Assembly (NCBI GenBank): GCA_902493085.1
Contig: CABUOH010000111.1
Coordinates: forward strand, 1 to 5,188
Length of the DNA stretch: 5,188 nt
Source of the DNA: an uncultured Sutterella sp.
GTDB lineage: Bacteria > Pseudomonadota > Gammaproteobacteria > Burkholderiales > Burkholderiaceae_F
Reading direction: 5' to 3'
Below are positions 1-5,188 of the stretch, one piece after another. How positions within the stretch are numbered: the stretch's first letter is position 1; the number at the start of each line of letters is the position of its first letter. The position numbers and the translations under genes are program-made. Below the pieces are notes generated by a model. The model was not told where the DNA came from. It did not search any database and saw only the letters and a program-made list of their open reading frames with translations.

Positions 1-2767
1 TGCCCCGCTCGTCTCCGCCCGCCTCGTCCGGAAACCGGACGCCGGCCGCCGTGAGCGCACGCGCGGCGGGCGCCTTCCAGAAGCCGCAGATCTCGCGCAC
101 CGAAATCTCGGTGCGGCTGAAGGCTTCGAGTCCCGCATCGCAGAAGCGCCCTTCGGCTTGGGCGTAGCCCGAGGCCTGCGCCCTTTCGAGCGCCGAGAAG
201 AGCGCCGGATCATGGCTGCGCCAGCCTCGGTCCGAAGCGCGGAAGCTCTCGGGCGAATAGGCGTTGAGCGGCACGTCGAAGGTGAGGAGTCGTTCGGCCG
301 CCTGCCGCTCCGCCCGGCCCGGCGCAAAGCTCAGGAGCCATTCGCGAAGCTCCTGCGCGACCACGGACGGCTGCCGCTCGGCCGAGCCTTCGCCCGTCCC
401 GCAGACGTAGGAGATGAGAAGCGTTCGGCGGGCGGCGAGCAAAATGTCGAGAAAGACGTTTCGATTGTCGCGCCGACTGTCGCGGTCCCCGCGGCGGGCT
501 GCATGCGCCATGAGGTCGAACTCCTGCCGGTGCGTGCTGCCCGGAAATGCGCAGTCCTCGTTGAGGCCCACGACGGCGATGATCTTGTAGGGCAAAGGCC
601 GCAGCTGGGACATGCCCGTGAAGGTGACGCGCGGGGTGGGCATGCCGCCGCCGGGCGAAGCCTCAAGCGCGAGCGCCAGACTCTTCATGAAGAGTTCGAA
701 GGGCACCTCGGTCACGCCCGCGCGCTCGATTTCCTCGCGAAGCGTTGCAGCCGCATTGCGGATGCGGTTGAAGGCGCCGCCTTCGTCGTCGCGGAAGAAC
801 GCGGCGGCCGCATCGGCGAGCCACGTGGTCCACCCGGCCGGATCCGCGGGCTTTTCCGTTCTCAGTCTGAAGCCCTCGAGCGAAGCCGCGAGGCGACTCA
901 GAGCGTCGAGCAGCCCCGGCTCGTCGCCCACGCTCTTCCAGCCGTCCTCTTCTGTGCCGCGAACGGGCAGCGTGCCGAAGAGCGGCTCGCGTTCGTTCGC
1001 CGGCAGCACGAATCCCATCACGAGACGCTCGACGGCGCGCGAGAGCGTCATGTCCCTCACCCTTGCGTAGGTGACGGGATCAAGGTGACGCAGGTGCGCG
1101 TCCGAGAGACCGTAGCGGTAGCCCGCGGCACGCAGCCACGTGCCGATCAGCGGCACCGTCTCGGACGTGAGGCCGAAGCGCTTCGAGACGTGCGGGAGCG
1201 AAGCCCAGGCCAAAAAGGCCTCAAGCTCCGCCCGGCCCGAGACGAGGTCGGCCAGGCCCAGCACGGCCTGCGCCGCCTTGTCGGCATCAAGGTCCGTGAG
1301 GCCTGAAATCCGCCATTCGATGCGCCGCTCGGGCGGCAGGCTGTCGAAGACGTTGGCGATGAGGGGCGCCTCGCCCGAGATGTCGGGCGTCACGACGAGC
1401 ACGTCGTCGGGACCGAGGTCGGGATCGGCCGCGAACTGTGCGTGAAGCCAGTCGGCAAGCGCCTCGAGCTCGCGCGTCGCCGTGGGCGCGCGCATGAAGC
1501 GGATCGAGCGGTCGTCGGGCCGGAAAAGCGGCTCGCCGTTCGCGGTTTGGGTGAGATCCGCATCAAGCGTCAGGATCGAGTCCTGCACGCGGGCGAGAAG
1601 CGACGGATCCCGGCGCTCGATGTAGTAGGAATGATTTTCGACGGCCGTGTCGGCGCGGATCTCCTGATGCCGTCCCGCATAGCCCTTGAGAAACGAAGCC
1701 GAGAGGAAGGTGCGGCTTGCCTGCGGCAGGCGGCCGACGGCCGCCTCGTCGAGCGTCTCGGGCACGCCGAGCTCGGAAAGTCCCAGAGCGGTTTCGGGCG
1801 CGGCCGTGAAGCGCCAGATGCGGTCGATGTTGGCCCGAGTCGAGCCGCCGTTGTCGGCCAGAATCGGATGGCCGTCCCGGGAAGCCCCCTCGGTGGCGTT
1901 CTTCCAGTCAAAGAGCCTTCGGGGCAGCAGGTCGAACCAGTACTCGGACGTCGGATTGAGAAGATAGAACCAGACGTCCCGCCCGGAGGCCGCATAGGCC
2001 TTGATGATCGGCAGCATGACGGGCGGCACGACGAAGGGCACGAACACGTGAAGCGCCTCGGGCAGCGTCACGGTAAAGTCGTTCTCAAGCTCCACGCGCT
2101 TCGCGCCGCCGCTTGCGGCGAGACGGCGGAGCATGTCGGGAAATCCCTCGAGAAAGCGCCGGCCGCGCCAAGTCTCGCGCGAGGCGAGCTCTCGCCAGAG
2201 GTCGCGCTGCCAGATGAAGTCGGGATGCGCCCTGAGCTTGGCCTCTTCCTCCCGCCGGCTCGGCGTGTCGTTGAGCATCTCGGGATGCATGCCGAGCCAG
2301 TCGAGAACCCAGTCGAGACGATAGGTCGAATAGACGACGAACACTTCGGCGATGCGGCGCGCCAGATGCCAGACGTCCGCGTCGCTCTTGCCCTCGAGCC
2401 AGCGCCGAAGGCGCTCGCGGCCCGGCCCCTCGCGAAAGCTCCCCTCGCCCTTGCGGCGCAGCAGGTCCCAGATCATCCAGTCGGCCTCGTTGCCGACGAT
2501 GTTGGCCATCGGCTCCTTGGAAAAGAACCCCATCCAGGCGGAAAGCTTCATGAAGTCGAGCCCCGCGCAGATGCCGTCGCGATCGGCGACCGCACGCCGC
2601 AGGTCCTCCTCGACCGCATTGCTCGGCGTAATGACGGGCACCTTCTCGAAGGCGCGCTCAAAAAGGCCGGCGCCGCCGCCCGCCGACGAGACGCCGAGCG
2701 CCTCAATGTTGCTGAGCAGAACGGCGCGCAGCACCTCATAGCTGTTGCTGTAGACGGTATGAATCAT
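1..2767 (-). CDS. recC: RecC, exodeoxyribonuclease V (RecBCD) gamma subunit; C-terminus cut by the window edge
   Basis: RecC is the non-catalytic, helicase-like subunit of cytoplasmic RecBCD. It splits the DNA duplex, guides the strands to RecB and RecD and recognises Chi during double-strand break repair. I translated the whole minus frame and found no stop over 922 codons; E. coli RecC has 1122 residues, so roughly the last fifth is missing. Family signatures: the N-terminus MIHTVYSNSYEVL (E. coli MLRVYHSNRLDVL), YRLDW in the first third, VVGLNEDCAFP near 732-742, FDLMAHAARRGDRDSRRDNR at 750-769 (E. coli FDLMSQKPKRGDRSRRDDDR), LLISY at 783-787, and GFWKAPAARA near 895-904, the entry to the nuclease-like C-terminal domain. 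I see no Walker A motif, as expected for its inactivated helicase fold. The ATG at 2767 is favoured because the N-terminus aligns at once and an in-frame stop lies at 2801-2803. The ribosome site is weak (GAAAG). An in-frame TTG at 2794 is a poorer alternative. Glycine-rich residues 27-34 insert before the first conserved strand. Confidence 0.96.
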   Translation of the reverse strand, partial: MIHTVYSNSYEVLRAVLLSNIEALGVSSAGGGAGLFERAFEKVPVITPSNAVEEDLRRAVADRDGICAGLDFMKLSAWMGFFSKEPMANIVGNEADWMIWDLLRRKGEGSFREGPGRERLRRWLEGKSDADVWHLARRIAEVFVVYSTYRLDWVLDWLGMHPEMLNDTPSRREEEAKLRAHPDFIWQRDLWRELASRETWRGRRFLEGFPDMLRRLAASGGAKRVELENDFTVTLPEALHVFVPFVVPPVMLPIIKAYAASGRDVWFYLLNPTSEYWFDLLPRRLFDWKNATEGASRDGHPILADNGGSTRANIDRIWRFTAAPETALGLSELGVPETLDEAAVGRLPQASRTFLSASFLKGYAGRHQEIRADTAVENHSYYIERRDPSLLARVQDSILTLDADLTQTANGEPLFRPDDRSIRFMRAPTATRELEALADWLHAQFAADPDLGPDDVLVVTPDISGEAPLIANVFDSLPPERRIEWRISGLTDLDADKAAQAVLGLADLVSGRAELEAFLAWASLPHVSKRFGLTSETVPLIGTWLRAAGYRYGLSDAHLRHLDPVTYARVRDMTLSRAVERLVMGFVLPANEREPLFGTLPVRGTEEDGWKSVGDEPGLLDALSRLAASLEGFRLRTEKPADPAGWTTWLADAAAAFFRDDEGGAFNRIRNAAATLREEIERAGVTEVPFELFMKSLALALEASPGGGMPTPRVTFTGMSQLRPLPYKIIAVVGLNEDCAFPGSTHRQEFDLMAHAARRGDRDSRRDNRNVFLDILLAARRTLLISYVCGTGEGSAERQPSVVAQELREWLLSFAPGRAERQAAERLLTFDVPLNAYSPESFRASDRGWRSHDPALFSALERAQASGYAQAEGRFCDAGLEAFSRTEISVREICGFWKAPAARALTAAGVRFPDEAGGDERG

Positions 2768-2802
2768 GTTGGCTTTCGTTTCGATGAGTGACAAGTCATT
2801 CT

Positions 2803-2815
2803 AGCGGTTCCCGCT
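2803..2815. repeat. Short perfect inverted repeat upstream of recC
   Basis: AGCGG (2803-2807) and CCGCT (2811-2815) form a perfect 5-base inverted repeat around a TTC spacer, 36 bases upstream of the recC ATG. It has no T-run on either side that would make it a terminator. It could be a small operator or chance in GC-rich DNA. Confidence 0.3.
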
Positions 2816-2854
2816 CAGGCAGCCGCCCCTCAACCGACAGCCCCTCAGCCAACG
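2810..2854. repeat. Degenerate tandem repeat, about three 15-base units, upstream of recC
   Basis: Two adjacent 15-base units, GCCCCTCAACCGACA (2825-2839) and GCCCCTCAGCCAACG (2840-2854), match at 12 of 15 positions. The preceding 15 bases (2810-2824, CCCGCTCAGGCAGCC) match the second unit at 10 of 15, so the block reads as a decaying three-unit tandem array with CTCA at the same phase in each. It fills part of the recC upstream region. It may be a set of protein-binding sites or simply replication slippage. Confidence 0.45.
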
Positions 2855-2865
2855 ATAACCCGGCC

Positions 2866-2884
2866 TGCGTCACTTCATGACGCA
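2866..2884. repeat. Perfect 7-base inverted repeat, possible operator, between the ccm cluster and recC
   Basis: TGCGTCA (2866-2872) and TGACGCA (2878-2884) are exact reverse complements around a 5-base spacer CTTCA. The 19-base dyad lies about 100 bases upstream of recC and past the probable terminator of the ccm cluster. It adjoins an 8-base palindrome CGCATGCG (2881-2888). The shape fits a dimeric regulator site or a short RNA hairpin. No T-run follows on either strand, so a terminator is unlikely. Confidence 0.45.
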
Positions 2885-2894
2885 TGCGCACATA

Positions 2895-2918
2895 CGGGCG
2901 CAAAATGCCCGCCGCCCG
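2895..2918. repeat. GC-rich inverted repeat following the terminator hairpin
   Basis: CGGGCG (2895-2900) pairs with CGCCCG (2913-2918) across 12 bases. An alternative 5-base pairing, CGGGC with GCCCG at 2907-2911, leaves a 7-base A/T-containing loop. It sits just downstream, in the minus direction, of the stronger terminator-like hairpin. It may be a second, weaker pause or an RNA end-stabilising stem. No U-rich tail follows. Confidence 0.3.
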
Positions 2919-2920
2919 CA

Positions 2921-2955
2921 ATAGAAAGCCGCCGGCGCATGGCTGCGGCCGGCGG
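2921..2955 (-). terminator. Probable Rho-independent terminator of the ccmF-ccmH-thioredoxin unit
   Basis: On the minus strand a perfect 8-base stem, CCGCCGGC and GCCGGCGG (plus positions 2948-2955 and 2929-2936), closes an 11-base loop and is followed by CTTTCTATT. It begins about 35 bases after the stop of the thioredoxin-like gene. The stem is strong but the T-tract is interrupted, so termination may be partial. In the plus direction the following bases are not T-rich, which fits a minus-strand terminator only. Confidence 0.6.
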
Positions 2956-2990
2956 ACTCAAGGATGTGAAGCGCGTTTCCTAGAACCGCG

Positions 2991-3587
2991 TCATTTGCGC
3001 ACCGCGTACTTGTCCGCGAGCTTTTCGAAGTAGGCGGGCACGGCGGGGTCGCTCCAGTCGACGAAGCCGCGCACGAAGCCCACGAGATGGCCGTGGCCGT
3101 CAAGGACGAAGAAGCCCGGAAGCACGTCGGCGGGAAGCGTTGCGGGAATGACGTGGTCCGGATCGTACCAAGAGGCGAAGGTCTCGGGAAGCTTGGTCCT
3201 TTGGACGAAGCGCGTCACGCGCTTCGGATTCTTGTCGATCGAGATGGACACGAAGCGGATGCGGCTCTCAGGCTTGTTGTACTCGGCCTGGAACTTGGCC
3301 ATGAGCGGCGCGCTTCGCTGGCAGGTGGCGCTCCAGGAACCCCAGACGTCGACGATGACGAGCTTGTCCTTGAACTGCGAAAGCGACTGCGGGTTGCCCG
3401 CGAGGTCCTTGAAGCCGTCGAGCGGGAAGCCCCGGGCGGTGCGGAATTCGATGAAGTCGCGGGCGACCATGGGCTTTTCGGCGATGGGTTGGCCGTTCTT
3501 CTCGAACTTCTGGTTGAAGGCGGGAAGCGCCGCGGCGGACTGAGCGCCGACCACGAAGGCAAGCGCGATCAGGGCTTTCTTGAACAT
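2991..3587 (-). CDS. Secreted TlpA/CcmG-like thioredoxin-fold protein with a degenerate SxxC active site
   Basis: The predicted protein has 198 residues. Residues 1-20 form a signal peptide (MFKK, a hydrophobic core, then AQSAAA before LPAF), placing it in the periplasm. The rest is a TlpA/redoxin thioredoxin fold: the strand LVIVDVW at 76-82, the active-site helix starting WSATC at 85-89, RFVSISID at 111-118, the cis-proline strand LPGFFVLDGHG at 156-166 with P157, and VGFVRGFVDW at 169-178. Family members (CcmG/DsbE, TlpA, ResA) reduce disulfides of CcmH or apocytochrome c through W-C-x-x-C. Here the first cysteine is serine (S86, codon AGC), the second is kept (C89), and the usual acidic residue before the helix proline is also changed (S92-A-P94). 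C89 is the only cysteine in the protein. The CcmG signature GVxGxPETF is absent, so TlpA-like is safer than CcmG. The start at 3587 is set by AGGAG 10 bases upstream; an in-frame ATG at 3620 would spoil the signal peptide. It follows ccmH by 89 bases. Confidence 0.87.
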   Translation of the reverse strand: MFKKALIALAFVVGAQSAAALPAFNQKFEKNGQPIAEKPMVARDFIEFRTARGFPLDGFKDLAGNPQSLSQFKDKLVIVDVWGSWSATCQRSAPLMAKFQAEYNKPESRIRFVSISIDKNPKRVTRFVQRTKLPETFASWYDPDHVIPATLPADVLPGFFVLDGHGHLVGFVRGFVDWSDPAVPAYFEKLADKYAVRK

Positions 3588-3597
3588 GACTTTGATT

Positions 3598-3602
3598 CTC
3601 CT
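3598..3602 (-). promoter_or_regulatory. Ribosome binding site of the thioredoxin-like gene
   Basis: AGGAG on the minus strand lies 10 bases before the ATG at 3587, within GAGAGGAGAATC. It decides for this start over the in-frame ATG at 3620, which would precede the site and add 11 residues in front of a good signal peptide. Confidence 0.75.
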
Positions 3603-3628
3603 CTCTATATATGAATGCATTCGGTTCG

Positions 3629-3653
3629 ACGGGCGTCGGACTGATCAGCCCGT
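3629..3653. repeat. Inverted repeat in the ccmH to thioredoxin-like gene gap
   Basis: ACGGGC (3629-3634) and GCCCGT (3648-3653) are exact reverse complements separated by 13 bases that include the palindrome TGATCA. The element lies between the ccmH stop and the next start, and an AT-rich stretch (ATATATAG on the minus strand) follows it before the ribosome site. It might be an mRNA processing or stabilising stem within the operon, or part of an internal promoter. I see no T-run typical of a terminator. Confidence 0.35.
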
Positions 3654-3676
3654 GCCGCATGTCCGCAACCCGGCCG

Positions 3677-4090
3677 TCAGGCCTTCGGGCCCTTTCTTCT
3701 CATGCGAGCGGCCAAAAAGAGGCCGCAGGCGCCGAGCGCCACCCAGGGTGCGGCCCAGAGGGCAGCGGTGCCCGCGTTCATGTCGGGCTCGTAGCGGATC
3801 TGCTCGCCGTAGCGCGCGACCATGAAGTAGAAGATCTGCTCGCGGGTCTCGCCCTCGCGAAGCTTCTGGTAGATCACGCCCTTGAGCTCGTTGGCGATGG
3901 CGCTCTCGCTGTCGTAGAGCGTGAGGTTGGGGGAAACGGGGCATCGAAGCACCTTGGAGATGCTCACGGCTTCCTTTTGAAGCTCTGCGCCCGAAAGGGG
4001 CTGCTGTGCCGCCCAGAGCGGCGCGGCGAGGAGCATCCCCGTTTCAATCGCCGCCGTTCTCACGACGGCCCTGCGTGTCACGATGATCAT
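3677..4090 (-). CDS. ccmH: CcmH/NrfF-family cytochrome c maturation protein with a CxxS motif
   Basis: The predicted protein has 137 residues, the size of short CcmH/NrfF proteins. An N-terminal signal or anchor (RRAVVRTAAIETGMLLAAPLWAA, about 6-28) leads to a periplasmic three-helix domain and a C-terminal membrane helix (about 108-128) with a basic tail. The family fingerprint is clear: VLRCPVSPNLTLYDSESAIA at 47-66 (usual LRCPxCQNxSIADSxAxIA), then YQKLREGETREQIFYFMVAR at 74-93, YG, and IRYEP at 98-102. CcmH normally uses LRCxxC to reduce the apocytochrome haem-site cysteines, or forms mixed disulfides with them, alongside CcmF. Here C50 is present but the second cysteine is serine (S53, TCC), and the following Q is P54. 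The only other cysteine, C122, lies in the membrane helix. The ATG at 4090 overlaps the ccmF stop as ATGA, implying translational coupling, with GGAGG 10 bases upstream. An upstream in-frame extension would overlap ccmF heavily and is not credible. NrfF is an alternative name. Confidence 0.93.
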   Translation of the reverse strand: MIIVTRRAVVRTAAIETGMLLAAPLWAAQQPLSGAELQKEAVSISKVLRCPVSPNLTLYDSESAIANELKGVIYQKLREGETREQIFYFMVARYGEQIRYEPDMNAGTAALWAAPWVALGACGLFLAARMRRKGPKA

Positions 4091-5188
4091 TTTGTTAAGG
4101 CCTCCTCTTTTTGTGCGTGCTCCTCTTCGCGCCGCCGCGTCAGGAGAATGATGAGCGCGGCCAGAATCATGACGGCGCCGCCGCCCCAGATCCAGCCCGC
4201 CAGGGGCTTGATGGACAGCCTGACGAGCCACTCGGTGTCGGTGAGCTTGTTGCCCATCGACACATAGTAGTCGCGCAGGAACCCGTGGTCGATCCCGGCG
4301 GCCGACATCTGCATGCCGTTGGCGACGAAGGTCTGCCGCTCGGGCCTCAGCGTCGTGATGAGGGACTCGTCGTCAAGCCTGAGCACCTCGATGACGCCCT
4401 GTTGGCCGAAATAGGAATGGTTGTTCACGAAGCGCGTTTCCGTGTAGACGAAGACCACGTCGTCGACGGGCTTGCCGAGTCCGGGCCCCATGCGCACGAG
4501 CGCCTCGCTTTCGTACTGCTCGACGCCCACCGCACCCGCAATCGAAAGGGCGATGCCCACGTGCGCGAGCAGAGCGGCGACGCTCATGCGGCGCGACTTC
4601 CAGGGCACGCAGTGCGCGACGGCCGTGACGACGATCCAGACGGCGGCCGCAACGGCAAATCCCGTCATGACGGGCGAGCGGGGGTCGGTGAAGAGCACGA
4701 CGGCGGCGCCTGCGGCAAGGCTCGCCGCCGTGCAGAGCGCCCAGCGAAGCGGCCCCCTGAGGCCCAACTGCGCGGCGCCCGCGAGCGCCGCGGCGATGAG
4801 CGTCATCGGCGCGAAGAAGTTGTTGAAGTAAGGCGCCCCCACCGTCAGCGTGCGGCCCGCAAAGACCTCGTAGCCGAGCGGATAAAGCGTGCCGAAGAGG
4901 ACCGCGAACGCGGCGGCCATCAGCAAAAAGACGGCGCCCGTCATCAGGGCGTCGGTCCCGTTCATCGGGGCTTCTTCGGTTTTGCAGACGGGCTCGATGC
5001 GCGCGCAGTAGAGGAAGGCGGCCGGCACGAGCAGCACGATGGCGAGCGCCTGAAGCGCAATGCCGCGGCCCGGGTCGGTTGCAAAGGCGTGCACGGACTG
5101 CATGGCGCCCGAGCGCACGAGGAAGGTGCCGAGCAGGCAGAGCGCGAAGCCCACGAGCGTGAGGAAGACGGTGAGGCGCCTGAGTTGC
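4087..5188 (-). CDS. ccmF: CcmF/NrfE cytochrome c haem lyase, C-terminal part; N-terminus beyond the window
   Basis: CcmF is the inner-membrane haem lyase of System I: it takes haem from holo-CcmE and attaches it to reduced apocytochrome c. The frame is open to the right edge, giving 366 residues of a protein usually near 640-660. The fragment opens in a membrane helix, FLTLVGFALCLLGTFLVRSG, directly followed by SVHAFATDPGRG, a conserved CcmF block whose histidine (codon 5089-5091) flanks the haem site. It then shows LFGTLYPL, VGAPYFNNFF, and the second conserved haem-ligand histidine in LLAHVGIALSIAG (codon 4561-4563). A periplasmic domain follows, with LRPERQTF and AAGIDHGFLRDYYVSMGNKL, then KPLAGWIWGGG and a last helix. 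About eight membrane segments are visible. The tryptophan-rich WWD haem-handling region should lie just upstream of the window edge. The GTG at 5154 is only an internal valine, not a start. The gene overlaps ccmH by 4 bases. NrfE is the close paralogue and cannot be excluded without the rest of the operon. Confidence 0.95.
   Translation of the reverse strand, partial: QLRRLTVFLTLVGFALCLLGTFLVRSGAMQSVHAFATDPGRGIALQALAIVLLVPAAFLYCARIEPVCKTEEAPMNGTDALMTGAVFLLMAAAFAVLFGTLYPLGYEVFAGRTLTVGAPYFNNFFAPMTLIAAALAGAAQLGLRGPLRWALCTAASLAAGAAVVLFTDPRSPVMTGFAVAAAVWIVVTAVAHCVPWKSRRMSVAALLAHVGIALSIAGAVGVEQYESEALVRMGPGLGKPVDDVVFVYTETRFVNNHSYFGQQGVIEVLRLDDESLITTLRPERQTFVANGMQMSAAGIDHGFLRDYYVSMGNKLTDTEWLVRLSIKPLAGWIWGGGAVMILAALIILLTRRREEEHAQKEEALTK
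4101..4108 (-). promoter_or_regulatory. Ribosome binding site of ccmH inside the end of ccmF
   Basis: AGAGGAGG on the minus strand, within the last codons of ccmF, lies 10 bases before the ccmH ATG at 4090. Together with the ATGA overlap it supports coupled translation and this start choice. Confidence 0.75.

Noticed and set aside
158..1306. Long plus-strand open frame (382 codons) opposite recC
   Set aside because: It shares codon boundaries with recC on the other strand, where GC-rich codons rarely produce stops. The translation is Arg/Ala/Gly/Glu-rich with no recognisable domain, while the minus strand matches RecC throughout.
1442..2791. Long plus-strand open frame (449 codons) opposite the N-terminal half of recC
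   Set aside because: It lies in the same antisense register as the frame at 158-1306 and has the same low-complexity basic composition. It is best explained as a mirror of recC codon usage.
2798..2803. TAGAAT on the minus strand as a recC -10 promoter box
   Set aside because: It matches TATAAT at 5 of 6 bases, but no -35-like hexamer lies 16-18 bases upstream. One hexamer in an AT-poorer region is not enough to call a promoter.
2870..3103. Minus-strand open frame of 77 codons overlapping the end of the thioredoxin-like gene
   Set aside because: It is out of frame with the real gene, has no plausible ribosome site, and runs through the terminator hairpin.
2991..3587. Pseudogene call for the thioredoxin-like gene because of the missing cysteine
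   Set aside because: The frame is full length with intact signal peptide, fold core, cis-proline and ribosome site, so loss of one catalytic residue points to altered function, not decay.
3087..3614. Plus-strand open frame opposite the thioredoxin-like gene
   Set aside because: It is antisense to a gene with a clear signal peptide, fold and ribosome site. It has no family resemblance.
3611..4267. Plus-strand open frame across ccmH and the end of ccmF
   Set aside because: It overlaps two recognisable minus-strand genes and shows no domain. It is compositional.

Overview
The window comes from a GC-rich proteobacterium. RecC belongs to RecBCD, the gamma-/betaproteobacterial recombination enzyme (many other bacteria use AddAB), and the other genes belong to the System I cytochrome c maturation pathway. 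A betaproteobacterium, perhaps Burkholderiales/Sutterellaceae-like, is my best guess. That placement is an inference from composition and gene content, not a demonstrated assignment.

All four genes lie on the minus strand. Reading in the direction of transcription (high to low coordinates) there are two units. (1) A cytochrome c maturation cluster: the C-terminal half of ccmF (4087-5188, cut by the window edge), ccmH (3677-4090, overlapping ccmF by an ATGA junction), and after an 89-base gap a secreted TlpA/CcmG-like thioredoxin-fold protein (2991-3587). A GC-rich hairpin with a short T-rich tail (2921-2955) probably ends this unit. (2) After a 223-base intergenic region rich in small repeats comes recC (1-2767), cut by the left edge after 922 codons. 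Its frame is open to the edge and has no stop in the window.

In System I, CcmF is the membrane haem lyase that joins haem to the apocytochrome. CcmH and CcmG/TlpA-type thioredoxins handle the thiol-disulfide chemistry of the CXXCH haem site in the periplasm. RecC is the Chi-scanning subunit of the RecBCD helicase-nuclease; recB and recD probably lie beyond the left edge or elsewhere.

The most striking observation is that both thiol-redox proteins have lost one cysteine of their active-site pair, on opposite sides. The thioredoxin-like protein has S-A-T-C where the family has C-x-x-C. CcmH has L-R-C-P-V-S where the family has L-R-C-x-x-C. Each keeps a single cysteine at the motif, while the conserved haem-associated histidines of CcmF visible here are intact. 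Either the cluster uses an unusual monothiol chemistry, or its redox arm has been relieved of dithiol function. RecC also differs from E. coli at most of the residues known to read Chi, which suggests a different Chi sequence.
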